Shown here piece by piece: positions 1-8,602 of a stretch of DNA of 64,000 nucleotides. The notes beneath the pieces were generated by a model. That model saw only the letters and a list, made by a program, of their open reading frames with translations, was not told where the DNA came from and ran no database searches. The position numbers and the translations under genes are program-made. Position 1 is the first letter of the stretch. Every line of letters begins with the position of its first letter. The DNA is from PALSA-188 sp050746185 (GTDB lineage: Bacteria; Acidobacteriota; Terriglobia; Terriglobales; Acidobacteriaceae): NCBI GenBank assembly GCA_050746185.1, contig JBOGLA010000037.1:1-64000 (forward strand), written 5' to 3'.

Positions 1-201
1 GATTTTCGACGATGCCGACTTCCCCCAATGCATAGCGAAAAAAGCGGCCAGTCGCCGCCAATCCTGCTTGAAGGTGCGCGTATCCCAGGTTAGCGCCGAA
101 AAACGGCGCGAACCTGGGGCACCGGGCTGGGGCGGCGAGGCCGCGATCGCAATGCTGGGTATTGGCAGCGAGACGGCGGCGATGGCGAGGAAAAATCTCA
201 T
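1..201 (-). CDS. Partial secreted protein, N-terminal 67 residues
   Basis: An open frame runs from an ATG at 201 to the window edge with no stop. The first ~22 residues (MRFFLAIAAVSLPIPSIAIA) look like a signal peptide, followed by a Pro/Gly-rich stretch. The remainder leaves the window, so no family can be named. A GTG six codons upstream is another possible start. An open frame of 97 codons on the opposite strand (68-361) lacks a sensible protein character and is treated as its shadow. The protein is probably exported; the function is unknown. Confidence 0.4.
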   Translation of the reverse strand, partial: MRFFLAIAAVSLPIPSIAIAASPPQPGAPGSRRFSALTWDTRTFKQDWRRLAAFFAMHWGKSASSKI

Positions 202-338
202 GCCGGCCCTGAGCGCCACGCGGGGGACTTGGCGCGGCGGAACGAAATCCGGGCAAAAAACCTGCGTGATCATCCTCTCGTTTGAGAATCGGGCCTTCCC
301 AGCCTTCGCAAAGAACGCGAACTGCTGGGCCACGACCC

Positions 339-1136
339 TTAATTCGCGGAATATGATCTAAGCAACCCCGCGCGCTTCTGGGAAATGCCAAGGAGGCGTC
401 GAATCTCCATCAAAGCCTCTCGTTCCCCGTTTCTTTCAAATACCTGACTGATCTGCGGACAAATGGAACCTAGCAAAGCACACTGCCGATCGATTCTCTC
501 CCCAAAACTCTTCTCGCCATCCGCCTGGGACTCCGCCAGCTGACTTAGCGCACCCACGCTCGCCTTACGCCTCGCAAATACGTCGGTTGCAGCAGTGGGA
601 TCACCGAAGATCGAACCGTCAGCATATTGGACGAAGATAACTGTGAACTTAGCTTCCGGACTGCGAACCTCGTCAGTAGACTCTACACAGCAAACCGGTG
701 ATAGGGCACCGGGCTTGGTGTCTCGCAGCACAACTGAATCGCTCGGCTCGATATCCGCGCTAAAGAACCTATCCTCGACAATGATGTATGTGGGCCCATC
801 ATCCAAACCACCAGTGTGTCCACCCTTAGGATGGCGCCCCAGCTCTGTCAGAGTAGCAAAGAGGAGCGTGATTGGTTTACTCGAGACGTTCCTCACGACC
901 ACATTTGCTCCCCATGCCGACTCAATTTGCCGACCTGAAATTACCTCGTGGATAAGAGCGTTTCCGTGGACTTCAAGTGGGCTCCCTCCTAGGGTTGCAT
1001 CGTTGATCGCAAAGTCTAACGTCTCATCTGTGACATCCTGACCGGCTGATAACGGGCAGAGAAAGGTCCATAATAGGGCGAATAAAAATGCCGAAAGCAA
1101 TTTGCAGGCCATGTCAGGTCTATATTCCGTAATCAT
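339..1136 (-). CDS. Secreted hypothetical protein
   Basis: A 265-residue protein whose N-terminus has a basic/polar start, a hydrophobic core (residues ~12-28) and an SAGQ-type cleavage region, so export is likely. The start at 1136 is supported by an AAGGAGA ribosome-binding site 4 bases upstream. I do not recognise a domain. The middle part (residues ~35-150) is beta-rich with a conserved-looking 'NVSSKPITLL' strand typical of Ig-like folds. Two adjacent Cys in 'PVCCVE' may form disulfides. It lies 27 bases downstream of the frameshifted Ig-like gene and may be co-transcribed with it. Confidence 0.6.
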   Translation of the reverse strand: MITEYRPDMACKLLSAFLFALLWTFLCPLSAGQDVTDETLDFAINDATLGGSPLEVHGNALIHEVISGRQIESAWGANVVVRNVSSKPITLLFATLTELGRHPKGGHTGGLDDGPTYIIVEDRFFSADIEPSDSVVLRDTKPGALSPVCCVESTDEVRSPEAKFTVIFVQYADGSIFGDPTAATDVFARRKASVGALSQLAESQADGEKSFGERIDRQCALLGSICPQISQVFERNGEREALMEIRRLLGISQKRAGLLRSYSAN

Positions 1137-1162
1137 AGGTCTCCTTACTCGGAATGTTCAGC

Positions 1163-2635
1163 TCAGGGGCACTGAATTTGCGCCGTGATGCTTTTGGTTA
1201 CATTCTGTCCGTTAAAATCTAAAGTGAAGCCCTGCGTGATAGTACCGGCACTCTTATTTTGCCCTGGAGGGCCCGCATAGTACCCGACGATAGCGCTCCC
1301 TTGGTTAACTGCCATGCTGCATTCAGGAGCCTGGGGGAATTCAAGATCGATCGCCCCGGTGGAGGTAGTCGGAGTTGTGCAGGTAGACTGCGATTCATTG
1401 AGCGAACAGGAACTAGGGTAGGGCGTGGCCACAAAATGCAGCGAATTCAACGTCCCAGTGGTGCAGTCGTTTGCAGTTGCGGAGGCCGGCGCAATCGAGA
1501 ACGTGCAAGCAGTTCCCGACGAGCTCTGAGCAAATGTTGAAGTTGGGCAACCCTGAGGCCCAGTGCATATGTACCCTGCCTGAACGGGCAGGTTAACCCC
1601 GCTCGATGACAGCTCCGCCGTCCCCCCATTAACCCCGCGAACGAGACCAGCGCTTACTGTAGCTACGCTTGTATTGTTGCCGCTCCACGTCGCGCTTCCC
1701 GTTAGATCGTACTGCGTTCCGGAACCCCACGTAGCTATAAACTTTTGCTGGTGGGTGCCATTGGGTATCACGGTGAACAGGCCGTCAATTTCAACCGCCG
1801 CACTGTAGCCGTCGCACTCCTGACAATTATTTGTACAGGTCGCCTTCTTTACGTTGTAGATTCCTGAGTCGACAGCGATACGAATAAGTTGGTTTTCGGC
1901 TATGCTGCCAGCGATTTTCATGCCGCCTTCGTGCACGACCGCGGGAATGATATTTCCCTCAGCGTCGGGGATTTGAGTCTGAATGATTTCCGATACGTTG
2001 AATGTCCGCGATGCCCTGGGATTTAGATGGACAGGCCACAGATAATGGCCGCGCGATCCATCGGGGAGCAGGAAAAACAACGTCAGAACGAAGTCCTGGG
2101 CTTCATCTGCGGGATTCCACAGAGTCACCATGGTGTCATCGCCATTGCCGGTACTCCAGTATTGCAGTGATTTCGATCCGCTCTCGCCCACTCCCCTCGG
2201 CACCACTTCAAAAACATAGGTGTTGGTCTGATCCACGCTCCCCGCAGTCAGTAGAAGGTCGCCCGGCTTTATATTGGCGTCGAAAACCAGATTGAAACTT
2301 CCGTTGAACGTCTTGGTAGAAGAGGCGAGCCCCGCCAGCGTCAGCAACGACCTTACGTCCAGGCTTTGAGTCTGGTAAGGCGGCAGGTTGATCTGGGGCA
2401 GCTGTGCGGACTGAGGGACTCCTCCCGCCATCCACCAAATCGTCGGCGTTACAGAAATCAGCGATTCCGAAATGTTCCGCAAGACCGAATACGGAGTGAA
2501 AGTGGTCCCTGCGGGGAACGCCATCATGGGATCCGCCGGACCCGCCATCAATCCCAGTTCCGCTATCGTGGATGAAGCAGCCGGAGACGAATCTGTTGTG
2601 CCCCCGCTGAAATGCAGTGTTGCGGAATAGCCCAC
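1163..2635 (-). CDS. Ig-like (BIG2-type) domain secreted protein, C-terminal part of a frameshifted gene
   Basis: The 490-codon frame opens without a convincing start (GTG within the reading frame) and continues, in another frame, the protein begun at 2943. The N-terminal half carries beta-rich segments of the kind found in acidobacterial surface proteins ('YSVLRNISESLISVTP', 'MVTLWNPADEAQDFVLTLFF'). Residues ~290-350 resemble a bacterial Ig-like group 2 domain (ATWSGNNTSVATVSAGLV). The C-terminal third is Cys-rich and ends in an Ig-like beta segment. It is likely secreted and possibly adhesive or structural. Because the frame upstream of 2635 is open to about 2658 and reads plausible protein, a single-base shift is the simplest explanation for the split. 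Confidence 0.6.
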   Translation of the reverse strand: MGYSATLHFSGGTTDSSPAASSTIAELGLMAGPADPMMAFPAGTTFTPYSVLRNISESLISVTPTIWWMAGGVPQSAQLPQINLPPYQTQSLDVRSLLTLAGLASSTKTFNGSFNLVFDANIKPGDLLLTAGSVDQTNTYVFEVVPRGVGESGSKSLQYWSTGNGDDTMVTLWNPADEAQDFVLTLFFLLPDGSRGHYLWPVHLNPRASRTFNVSEIIQTQIPDAEGNIIPAVVHEGGMKIAGSIAENQLIRIAVDSGIYNVKKATCTNNCQECDGYSAAVEIDGLFTVIPNGTHQQKFIATWGSGTQYDLTGSATWSGNNTSVATVSAGLVRGVNGGTAELSSSGVNLPVQAGYICTGPQGCPTSTFAQSSSGTACTFSIAPASATANDCTTGTLNSLHFVATPYPSSCSLNESQSTCTTPTTSTGAIDLEFPQAPECSMAVNQGSAIVGYYAGPPGQNKSAGTITQGFTLDFNGQNVTKSITAQIQCP

Positions 2636-2661
2636 AGCCTGATCTTCCAGCCCGCCATTGA

Positions 2662-2943
2662 CTACGAGGTTGTGATTGGATCAGTCTCTACGATATTCCT
2701 AAGATAGATGGCCGATTTGAAGTTGGCGTCGGTCATCCACAGTCCGCCAACCATTGACCTCAAAGTGGCGGCTCCGGCAAAGCTCTTCGGATGTGCCACC
2801 TTCGGGGCAATGGGCCGGTGCGGCGCCATGACCTTTTGCCTATGCGGGGCGGGAGGTGCGGCGGGAGATTGTCCGAAAAGCGAAAGAGGCGGGGCGAGAA
2901 GAAGAATCACCGAAAGCGCGAAGGGCAGCGACCTGTAATTCAT
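2662..2943 (-). CDS. N-terminal part (signal peptide) of the frameshifted Ig-like gene
   Basis: The start is ATG 2943, with GAGG five bases upstream; the earlier TTG at 2979 is less likely. Residues 1-25 form a signal peptide (MNYRSLPFALSVILLLAPPL), followed by a Pro/Ala/His-rich linker and the segment 'WMTDANFKSAIYLRNIVE', after which the frame stops at 2662. The same motif style recurs downstream (YSVLRNISESLISVTP), so the break falls inside a repeat-like beta unit. A +1/-1 shift near 2655-2670 would join this to the 1163-2635 frame and give a protein of about 590 residues. Confidence 0.55.
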   Translation of the reverse strand: MNYRSLPFALSVILLLAPPLSLFGQSPAAPPAPHRQKVMAPHRPIAPKVAHPKSFAGAATLRSMVGGLWMTDANFKSAIYLRNIVETDPITTS

Positions 2944-3301
2944 AGCGGCCTCGAAGGCTGAAAGAGGGCCTGATTGCAACCGGCCGAACTTTTAAATCAA
3001 GCGGCCTGTGGATATTCCGGAAACGTAGTTTTGTTACAAAATCCGAACAATTCGGTTCTAACTCCAGGGTTACTCACAGAATCATCCAGACAGGCCATCG
3101 CAGTTCAAGCTATTTACGTTACGATCAACGGAATTGACCCACAAGGAAGGATTCGAAACTTCGCGAGGCAGGGGCTTTCCCATCACAACCCGACTGCCCC
3201 CTCTGTTTTATAATAGAAGATTCTCAACCACCCCTGATCTTCTTCCGTGCGGTCCTCGCCGTCGCGGCGGTAAGGGACATGGTTGACAATGCTCTTGCCT
3301 A
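2944..3301. promoter_or_regulatory. Divergent intergenic region upstream of uvrA
   Basis: No gene is seen in these 358 bases. They hold a perfect inverted repeat CCGAA-CAA-TTCGG at 3043-3055, a consensus -10 hexamer TATAAT at 3209-3214 without a convincing -35, and GTTGACA at 3282-3288, which pairs with TGTCAAC at 3303-3309 across the uvrA start. They should contain promoters for both the minus-strand secreted protein and uvrA. Confidence 0.45.
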
Positions 3302-6241
3302 ATGTCAACAGAAGCCATCGTGGTTCGCGGCGCCCGGGTTCACAATCTTAAAAACATAGATTTTGAGATCCCGCACAATGCGCTCACGGTTGTAACTGGA
3401 GTCTCCGGTTCCGGGAAATCTTCGCTCGCCTTTGACACTATTTACGCCGAAGGACAACGCCGCTATGTCGAGTCACTGTCGGCCTACGCGCGCCAATTTC
3501 TGGAACGTATTGAGAAGCCCGATGCTGACTTAATTGACGGCATCGCGCCCGCTGTTGCCATCCGGCAGAAAAATTCCACCCGCAATCCGCGATCAACCGT
3601 CGGCACTGCCACCGAGATTTATGACTATTTGCGTTTGCTTTACGCCCGCATTGGCCGGACCTACTGCCTGCGTTGCGGCGCTGAGGTCAAGAAAGATACC
3701 GTGGATGAGGTTGCATCTTCGATCTTGGCTCTCGGCGAGGGCGCCCGCCTGAATGTTTTATTTCCGTTGCGGGCTTCTGAGCCGGCGCCTGCCCGCGACG
3801 CGTCTGGCGCGAAAAAGAAGGCTCGAAGCTCCAGGAAGAAAGATACAGCCGCAGGCCCAAAGGCCGATCTGCTTAAAGCTCAACTTTTTGAAGTGCGCCA
3901 GCGGGGATTCAATCGTCTTTATCAGAATGGACGGATTTTCGAGTTCTCATCTCCCGAGTCTTTGCTCGACGTAAACTTCGCCGAACCAGTGTTCCTGTTG
4001 GTGGATCGCCTTGTCGTTTCCTCGGAGGCCCGCGCGCGGATCGTGGACGCGGTGGAGATCGCGTATCGCGAGGCCGGTGAAGTCATCTTCGAGAGCGCTC
4101 CCCGCGACGGGCAGCCCCCGGAACGCCTGCGCTTCTCGCAACGCTTCGAATGTAAGCAGTGCAACATCCGCTACGACGAGCCCGAGCCGCATTTGTTTTC
4201 GTTCAATAATCCCTTTGGCGCATGTCCCCGCTGCCAGGGATTCGGCAACACCATTGATTTCGACCTCAGCCTGGTGATTCCAGACAGTTCAAAAACCTTG
4301 AACGAAGATGCCATCGAGCCCTGGACCAAGCCAAAGTACCGGCCACTCTTTACCGAGCTAAAACGTTTCGCGCGGCAGGAGAACATTCCTTTGAACGTGC
4401 CCTGGGCCGATCTCGAACCAGAACAACAGAGAATGGTCATGGAAGGAGACGGCGATGGAAAGTTTCCCGGAGTCCGCGGCTTCTTTCGTCATCTCGAGCG
4501 TAAAAAATACAAGCTGCACGTACGCGTGTTTTTGAGCCGCTACCGAGGATACTCACTGTGTTCAGAGTGTGAAGGAACGCGCCTGCGCACCGAGGCTCGC
4601 CAGGTGAAAATTGGCGGCAAAAATATCTGCCAGCTCTGTTGCATGACCATCGAGCAGGCGGCGCAGTTTTTCGACCACCTGAACTTGAGCGCGCAGGAAA
4701 CGGGAATCGCCGAAAAACTCCTCGACGAAATCCGCGAACGATTGAAATTCCTGCAAGACGTTGGCCTCGAGTACCTTACGCTGGACCGGCTTTCGTCCAC
4801 CTTATCCGGCGGCGAAGCGCAGAGAATTCAACTCGCCACTTCTTTAGGATCTCGTCTGGTCGGCACCCTCTATGTTCTCGACGAGCCTTCCATCGGCCTT
4901 CACACTCGCGACACGCACCGGCTCATCAACATCCTTCATAATTTGCGCGATCTGGGAAACACCATCCTCGTAGTTGAGCACGATCCGGATGTGATGCGGG
5001 CCTCGGACACAATTCTTGATCTCGGCCCCGGCGCGGGCGAACATGGTGGCAAGGTCATAGCCTCTGGAACATACGAACAGATTCAGCAGATGCCGGCATC
5101 GCTTACTGGCCGTTATCTCGCGCATGACCTGCGAATTCAAGTCCCGCCGACCCGGCGGAAGTCCACCCGGGAGCAAATCAAACTTTTCGGCGCGCGAACC
5201 CACAATCTGAAAAACATTGACATCACCATTCCTTTGGGGATGCTGGTTGCCCTGACCGGCGTTTCGGGCTCGGGCAAGTCCACCCTGCTGCATGACGTTT
5301 TGTACAAAGCGTTGGCGGCCGCAAAACATCAGCCGCTCGGCACTTTTCCGTCCGTCGGCGGATGGGATCGCGTCGAAGGCGATGAGTTCATTGACGACGT
5401 TGTCCTGGTGGACCAATCCCCAATCGGACGCACGCCGCGGTCGAATCCCGTGACCTACATTAAAGCCTTCGACGCCATTCGTGACTTGTTCGCTTCCCTT
5501 CCCGAAGCCCACAAACGAGGATTCACCGCCGGACATTTTTCATTCAACATTGCGGGCGGACGCTGCGAAGTCTGCCAGGGCGACGGCACGGTCACGGTAG
5601 AGATGCAATTTCTTGCCGATGTCGAGCTGGTGTGCGAGGAATGTAAAGGTACTCGCTACAAACCACAAGTCCTGGAAGTGCGCTATCGCGGGAAAAACAT
5701 CCATGAGGTTTTAAATCTGACGGTGAAAGAAGCATTGCAGTTTTTCGGCGGCGTTCCCAAGATTGTGGACAAGTTGCGGGTTCTGGAAGAAGTGGGTCTC
5801 GGCTATTTACGCCTCGGCCAGTCCGCCACCACTTTATCCGGTGGCGAAGCCCAGCGGATGAAGCTTGCGGCTCACTTGCAGCCCGTAGCCAGGGGAATCG
5901 GGCGTCCCGCAGCCCTTCCCAACAAGCGGCGTTTGCGGGTGCTTTATATTTTTGACGAGCCCACTACCGGGTTGCATTTCGATGATGTCAGTAAATTGCT
6001 ATCCTCGTTTCGCCGCTTGATTGATGCGGGCGGTTCAATCCTGGTGATCGAGCACAATCTGGAGGTAATTAAAACCGCCGATTGGGTCATAGATCTGGGC
6101 CCCGAGGGCGGAGAGCGCGGTGGCTACGTCGTGGGCGCCGGTCCGCCGGAAGCAATTGCCGCCCTGCCAGGCTCTTACACTGGCCATTACCTGGCGCATG
6201 CGCTGAATGGAAGCAAGCCGCGTTCCCTCAAGGAAGCATGA
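3302..6241 (+). CDS. uvrA: UvrABC excinuclease subunit A
   Basis: The DNA-damage sensor of nucleotide excision repair: a dimeric ABC-type ATPase that loads UvrB on damaged DNA. Visible are Walker A GVSGSGKS (residues 33-40), a CxxC zinc element near 121, a second Cys cluster near 282-310 (CKQCN...CPRCQG), the LSGGEAQR signature (~501) and Walker B LYVLDEPS (~522). The second half has Walker A (~653), the CEVCQGDG/CEECKGTR zinc module, LSGGEAQR (~843) and LYIFDEPTTGLH (~881). At 979 residues it is slightly longer than the usual ~940, with a Lys/Arg-rich insert at ~172-186 and another before the last Walker B. No strong Shine-Dalgarno precedes ATG 3302; the family N-terminus (IVVRGARVHNLKNI) fixes the start. 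Its stop overlaps the next start (ATGA). Confidence 0.98.
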   Translation: MSTEAIVVRGARVHNLKNIDFEIPHNALTVVTGVSGSGKSSLAFDTIYAEGQRRYVESLSAYARQFLERIEKPDADLIDGIAPAVAIRQKNSTRNPRSTVGTATEIYDYLRLLYARIGRTYCLRCGAEVKKDTVDEVASSILALGEGARLNVLFPLRASEPAPARDASGAKKKARSSRKKDTAAGPKADLLKAQLFEVRQRGFNRLYQNGRIFEFSSPESLLDVNFAEPVFLLVDRLVVSSEARARIVDAVEIAYREAGEVIFESAPRDGQPPERLRFSQRFECKQCNIRYDEPEPHLFSFNNPFGACPRCQGFGNTIDFDLSLVIPDSSKTLNEDAIEPWTKPKYRPLFTELKRFARQENIPLNVPWADLEPEQQRMVMEGDGDGKFPGVRGFFRHLERKKYKLHVRVFLSRYRGYSLCSECEGTRLRTEARQVKIGGKNICQLCCMTIEQAAQFFDHLNLSAQETGIAEKLLDEIRERLKFLQDVGLEYLTLDRLSSTLSGGEAQRIQLATSLGSRLVGTLYVLDEPSIGLHTRDTHRLINILHNLRDLGNTILVVEHDPDVMRASDTILDLGPGAGEHGGKVIASGTYEQIQQMPASLTGRYLAHDLRIQVPPTRRKSTREQIKLFGARTHNLKNIDITIPLGMLVALTGVSGSGKSTLLHDVLYKALAAAKHQPLGTFPSVGGWDRVEGDEFIDDVVLVDQSPIGRTPRSNPVTYIKAFDAIRDLFASLPEAHKRGFTAGHFSFNIAGGRCEVCQGDGTVTVEMQFLADVELVCEECKGTRYKPQVLEVRYRGKNIHEVLNLTVKEALQFFGGVPKIVDKLRVLEEVGLGYLRLGQSATTLSGGEAQRMKLAAHLQPVARGIGRPAALPNKRRLRVLYIFDEPTTGLHFDDVSKLLSSFRRLIDAGGSILVIEHNLEVIKTADWVIDLGPEGGERGGYVVGAGPPEAIAALPGSYTGHYLAHALNGSKPRSLKEA

Positions 6242-7539
6242 ACAGATTTTGTTTTTTTCTTTTCTTCACGCTCGATCTCTTACTGGCATCGGCGATTGGC
6301 CAAACGAAGACGACAATAACTCACCATCGCGTCGTGGAGGCGGACTCTTCCGCTCAGCTTGTTCACGCGGAGAGTGCAATCGAAAAGCGCGACTACGTTA
6401 CTGCCGAGCCGCTCCTGAGAAAAGTCGTTGAGGCAAACCCCAATAGTTATCAGGCGTGGTTCGATCTCGGATTCGTTTGCCACGCGCTCGGAAAGACCGA
6501 CGAGTCCATCGCAGCCTATCGCAAATCGGTCGCAGCCAATCCCAACGTTTTCGAGGCCAACCTCAATCTTGGACTCACCCTGGCACAATCCAGGAATCCG
6601 GAAGCGGAACAATTTCTCCGAGCCGCGACCAAATTGACGCCCACCGCGCAGCCCGAAGCAGGTCTTGCCCGCGCATGGCTTTCGCTGGCACACGTCATCG
6701 AGGGGGACAAGCCGTCCGAAGCCCTGGACGATTATCGCGAAGCTGCGACTCTTCAGCCCGCCGACCCGGAACCTCATCTTTCGGCAGGTTTGCTTCTCGA
6801 AAAGCAGAATCGTCTTCAAGATGCAATTCAGGAATACAAACAAGCGCTGGCTTTAGACCCCTCGTCCACGGATGCCGTGACCGGCCTGGCAAATGCCTAC
6901 ATGCGTGAGCGCCAATATCCGCAAGCCGAGGAGATGCTGCGAAAACTTGTGGTTGCCCGCCCCAATGATAGCCACGCTCGCATTCAATTGGGTAGAGTGC
7001 TGGCCGCGGAAGGAAAAAACGATGAGGCCGCTACCGAACTGCAAGCTGGATTAAGTCCCGCCCCGAGCGACGCCGAAGCCCAACGGGAACTCGCGCGCCT
7101 CTATTTCGATTCCGCGAAATACGACAAGGCGGAGGGTCTGTACCGTTCGCTGCTCGAAAAAGCGCCGGAAGATCCTGATCTGCACGACAGTCTCGGAAAA
7201 GCATTGTTGAAGCTGCATAAGTTTCCGGACGCGCAGCAGCAGTTCATGGCTGCCGTGCGATTGAAGCCGGATTTCGGCGCGGCCTATGGTGACCTCGCGG
7301 TCGCTGCGAACGAGAACAAGAACTATGAGCTTGCCATTAAGGCGGCGGACGCCCGCGCCAAATTCCTCCCCGAAATTCCCATTTCCTATTTCTTGCGGGC
7401 CACTGCCTACGACCACTTGCGTGACAGGAAGGACGCCGTCCTGAATTATCATAGGTTTCTGGACGCTGCAAAAGGACAGTTTCCCGATCAGGAGTGGCAA
7501 GCCCGTCAGCGGCTGAAGGCGATTGAACCGCAACGGTAA
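6238..7539 (+). CDS. Exported tetratricopeptide-repeat protein
   Basis: A 433-residue protein starting at the ATG that overlaps the uvrA stop (ATGA), implying translational coupling. A signal peptide (MNRFCFFLFFTLDLLLASAI) is followed by about ten TPR units from residue ~35 to the end, each with the usual W/L-G-Y-A-P pattern ('AWFDLGFVCHALGKTDESIA', 'DLHDSLGKALLKLHKFPDAQ'). TPR solenoids bind partner proteins, and here it is probably periplasmic. Two small exported proteins follow at once, so it may scaffold them; this is inference. The upstream frame extension to 6082 lies inside uvrA and is not used. Confidence 0.85.
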   Translation: MNRFCFFLFFTLDLLLASAIGQTKTTITHHRVVEADSSAQLVHAESAIEKRDYVTAEPLLRKVVEANPNSYQAWFDLGFVCHALGKTDESIAAYRKSVAANPNVFEANLNLGLTLAQSRNPEAEQFLRAATKLTPTAQPEAGLARAWLSLAHVIEGDKPSEALDDYREAATLQPADPEPHLSAGLLLEKQNRLQDAIQEYKQALALDPSSTDAVTGLANAYMRERQYPQAEEMLRKLVVARPNDSHARIQLGRVLAAEGKNDEAATELQAGLSPAPSDAEAQRELARLYFDSAKYDKAEGLYRSLLEKAPEDPDLHDSLGKALLKLHKFPDAQQQFMAAVRLKPDFGAAYGDLAVAANENKNYELAIKAADARAKFLPEIPISYFLRATAYDHLRDRKDAVLNYHRFLDAAKGQFPDQEWQARQRLKAIEPQR

Positions 7540-7548
7540 CAACTGCCC

Positions 7549-7995
7549 ATGTTTCGACGAATCCCAATTACCGCGCTCCTTGTCGCGCTGTCGCTTCCGG
7601 CGATTGGCTTCAAGGGCGATCAGGAGGATAAGATTCCCGGGCTCATTGAGCGCGCCCAGTCCGCTCCGCTACGTCAACAGCCTGGCCTCTATGCCAATAT
7701 TGCGGAACGCCAATTAAAACGGGCCGATGAGTTATATTCGGCTGGAGAGACAGGGAAAGCTCGTGCTCTGCTTGCGGAAGTCCTTACTTATTCCGACAAG
7801 GCCAGCAATGCCGCAATTCAATCAGGCAAGCACCTCAAGAATACTGAGATCGCAATACGTAAAATGTCCTTCAAGTTGCGTGACATAAAACGTGAAGTGA
7901 CTTTCAACGATCAGGCGCCGTTACAGAATGCCTCCGACCATCTCGAAACGTTGCGCACCGATCTGCTGGCGCGCATGTTCAAGAAGAAGAAATGA
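7549..7995 (+). CDS. Small secreted hypothetical protein
   Basis: A 148-residue protein with an N-terminal signal peptide (MFRRIPITALLVALSLPAIG) and an otherwise alpha-helical, charged chain ending in a KKKK run. The helical part resembles a TPR-adjacent helical bundle ('AERQLKRADELYSAGETGKA'). I do not recognise a named family. It starts 9 bases after the TPR gene and overlaps the next gene by 4 bases (ATGA), so the three are one transcript. Confidence 0.7.
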   Translation: MFRRIPITALLVALSLPAIGFKGDQEDKIPGLIERAQSAPLRQQPGLYANIAERQLKRADELYSAGETGKARALLAEVLTYSDKASNAAIQSGKHLKNTEIAIRKMSFKLRDIKREVTFNDQAPLQNASDHLETLRTDLLARMFKKKK

Positions 7996-8534
7996 AGCGC
8001 GCGCGGGCAGTCGTCGCAGTTTTTTTGTCGGGCCTCATTTGCATATCTGCCGTTGTAGGCCAGCGGGAACGTGATCCCCTCAGCTCGGGTGAAGTTGCCC
8101 AACTCCGCGATCAGGCACAGGATCCCGATCTTCGCCTCAAGTTATTTGTCCAGTTCGCCAGGCAGCGGCTCGATGCAATCGAAAAACTTCGCACCGATCC
8201 AAAAGCCACCGATCGCGGCGCCGGAATTCACGACGCGCTCCAGAACTTTCTCGATGTTTACGATGAAATGAACGATAACGTGGATTCGTTTGACGATGAG
8301 AAGCAAGATTTTCGCAAAGCCCTCAAACTGATCATCGAGGCAGATGTGGAGTTCGACGCTAAACTGCGAGCCCTGCAAAATTCAGCCGACTCAAGCAAGA
8401 ATGACGCCAAGGTCTATGAATTCGTCCTGCAAACTGCGGTGGAAACCGTTGACGACAGCGCCAAGGATCATCGAGACATTCTCGTCGAACAGGAGGAAGC
8501 CGCTAAGCACAAGAAAAAATCCAATCGTAAGTGA
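7992..8534 (+). CDS. Small secreted hypothetical protein, coupled to the previous gene
   Basis: A 180-residue protein whose ATG overlaps the previous stop. It has a signal peptide at the N-terminus (residues ~1-23: VVAVFLSGLICISAVVG), then a charged helical body rich in Asp/Glu/Lys and a Lys-rich end (HKKKSNRK). Its length, composition and helical repeats resemble those of the 7549-7995 product, so the two may be partners or distant paralogues. The function is unknown; the operon context (TPR protein, SprT-like protease) suggests an envelope role. Confidence 0.7.
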   Translation: MKRARAVVAVFLSGLICISAVVGQRERDPLSSGEVAQLRDQAQDPDLRLKLFVQFARQRLDAIEKLRTDPKATDRGAGIHDALQNFLDVYDEMNDNVDSFDDEKQDFRKALKLIIEADVEFDAKLRALQNSADSSKNDAKVYEFVLQTAVETVDDSAKDHRDILVEQEEAAKHKKKSNRK

Positions 8535-8602
8535 GAGCCTCTTGCCTCCGTCGGTTCGGGCGCCGCCCTCAACATGACTTCCCATGGTAGTCTTGCACCA
8601 CA

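Noticed and set aside
68..361. 97-codon plus-strand frame at the left edge
   Set aside because: Composition looks random, and a minus-strand frame with a clear signal peptide covers 1-201.
4844..5536. 230-codon antisense frame inside uvrA
   Set aside because: An antisense shadow of a strongly conserved gene; no similarity seen.
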